From Rhodoferax saidenbachensis (GTDB lineage: Bacteria > Pseudomonadota > Gammaproteobacteria > Burkholderiales > Burkholderiaceae_C), in contig NZ_CP019239.1 in the NCBI RefSeq assembly GCF_001955715.1, positions 2,170,001 through 2,234,000 on the forward strand: a stretch of DNA of 64,000 bases, written 5' to 3'. Every line of letters begins with the position of its first letter. The stretch's first letter is position 1. Below, in pieces: positions 63,586 through 64,000 of the stretch. The notes beneath the pieces are model-generated. The model was not told where the DNA came from and did not search any database. It worked only from the letters and a program-made list of their open reading frames with translations. A program made the translations under genes and the position numbers.

Positions 63586-64000
63586 TGACTGCTACTTTGA
63601 CCGCTACCCCCTCCGTTCGCCCTGAGCCTGTCGAAGGGCTCGCAAGGGCTTCGACAAGCTCAGCCCGAACGGTTGATGGCGATACCTCATCCGCGCTGCG
63701 CTTCATCACCTGCGGCAGCGTGGACGACGGCAAAAGCACGCTGATCGGCCGCCTGCTGGTGGACAGCCGCTCGGTGTTGCAAGATCAGTTGGCCAACGTC
63801 TCCAAGAGCGGCGAGGCCGACTTGGCCCTGTTCACCGATGGCCTCTCCGCCGAGCGCGAGCAAGGCATCACCATCGACGTGGCCTACCGCTACTTCGCCA
63901 CGCCCGCGCGCAAGTTCATCATTGGCGACGCGCCCGGCCACGAGCAATACACCCGCAACATGGTCACTGCTGCCAGCAGCGCCCACGCTGCTGTGGTGCT
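63585..64000 (+). CDS. cysN: Sulfate adenylyltransferase subunit 1, GTPase (3' end outside window)
   Basis: First 138 residues visible. GTPase motifs: GSVDDGKST (P-loop), [15 protein letters not shown] (switch region) and DAPGHEQY (G3). It hydrolyses GTP to drive APS formation with CysD. Residues about 10-29 ([20 protein letters not shown]) are a repeat-derived N-terminal insert before the conserved fold. The gene continues beyond the window; a CysC fusion cannot be excluded. Confidence 0.95.
   Translation, partial: MTATLTATPSVRPEPVEGLARASTSSARTVDGDTSSALRFITCGSVDDGKSTLIGRLLVDSRSVLQDQLANVSKSGEADLALFTDGLSAEREQGITIDVAYRYFATPARKFIIGDAPGHEQYTRNMVTAASSAHAAVV
63612..63672 (+). repeat. In-frame hairpin repeat, family 1, at the N-terminus of cysN
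   Basis: Sixty-base inverted-arm repeat equal to the copy in tex (55901-55960, other strand) except at one base. Read in the same phase in both genes, [11 protein letters not shown](R/K)ASTSSART. Confidence 0.93.

Overview
The window looks like a chromosomal segment of a betaproteobacterium, order Burkholderiales, most probably family Comamonadaceae (Rhodoferax, Acidovorax or Polaromonas type). The basis is the gene order tatD-pilZ-holB-tmk-mltG-ygfZ, the sulfate assimilation order cysI-DUF934-cysH-cysD-cysN, the overall codon style, and two families of short repeats that I recognise from this family. No rRNA, tRNA or CRISPR array was found by eye.

Layout. Positions 1 to about 37.4 kb look like a genomic island. 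It opens with the end of a Tn554-like recombinase module (tyrosine recombinase plus a small TnpC-like partner). An IetAS-type anti-phage pair follows (AAA ATPase plus subtilisin-like protease), then small uncharacterised genes around an XRE regulator. From 8.1 to 33.2 kb almost everything concerns metals and thiols. First comes a MerR-controlled pair (membrane protein with a CAACC motif, redoxin). Next is an envelope-maturation and copper operon (CzcI-like, LspA, DsbB, DsbA, Sco, L,D-transpeptidase, DUF3703, PCuAC), then an orphan motA. A PbrR/CadR-regulated Pb/Cd/Zn P-type ATPase with two small accessory proteins follows, then a cusCBA copper/silver efflux operon. The metal part ends with an arsenic operon (fasciclin, arsR, two arsC types, aquaporin, arsH, MFS, arsA). 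The island closes with three unrecognised genes at 33.4-37.2 kb, two of which carry HEPN-like R-x4-H motifs.

From about 37.5 kb the content becomes core chromosome: ankyrin-tatD, pilZ, holB-tmk-mltG, ygfZ, cheZ, a YbgC-GNAT fusion, esterase, Fe-dependent alcohol dehydrogenase, a GGDEF-EAL protein, esterase, patatin, HDOD, tex, an ASST-like beta-propeller, and the sulfate assimilation operon tauE-cysI-DUF934-cysH-cysD-cysN, cut by the window end.

Points of most interest are: two families of short mobile repeats that sit in frame inside conserved housekeeping genes (tex, cysN, ygfZ, patatin, DUF934, cysI); the mobile envelope-maturation operon; an arsA that lacks any arsB, acr3 or arsD; the IetAS locus with tandem repeats in its promoter region; and the HEPN-like cluster at the island edge. 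Functions are read from motifs and remembered family features only; no database search was run.
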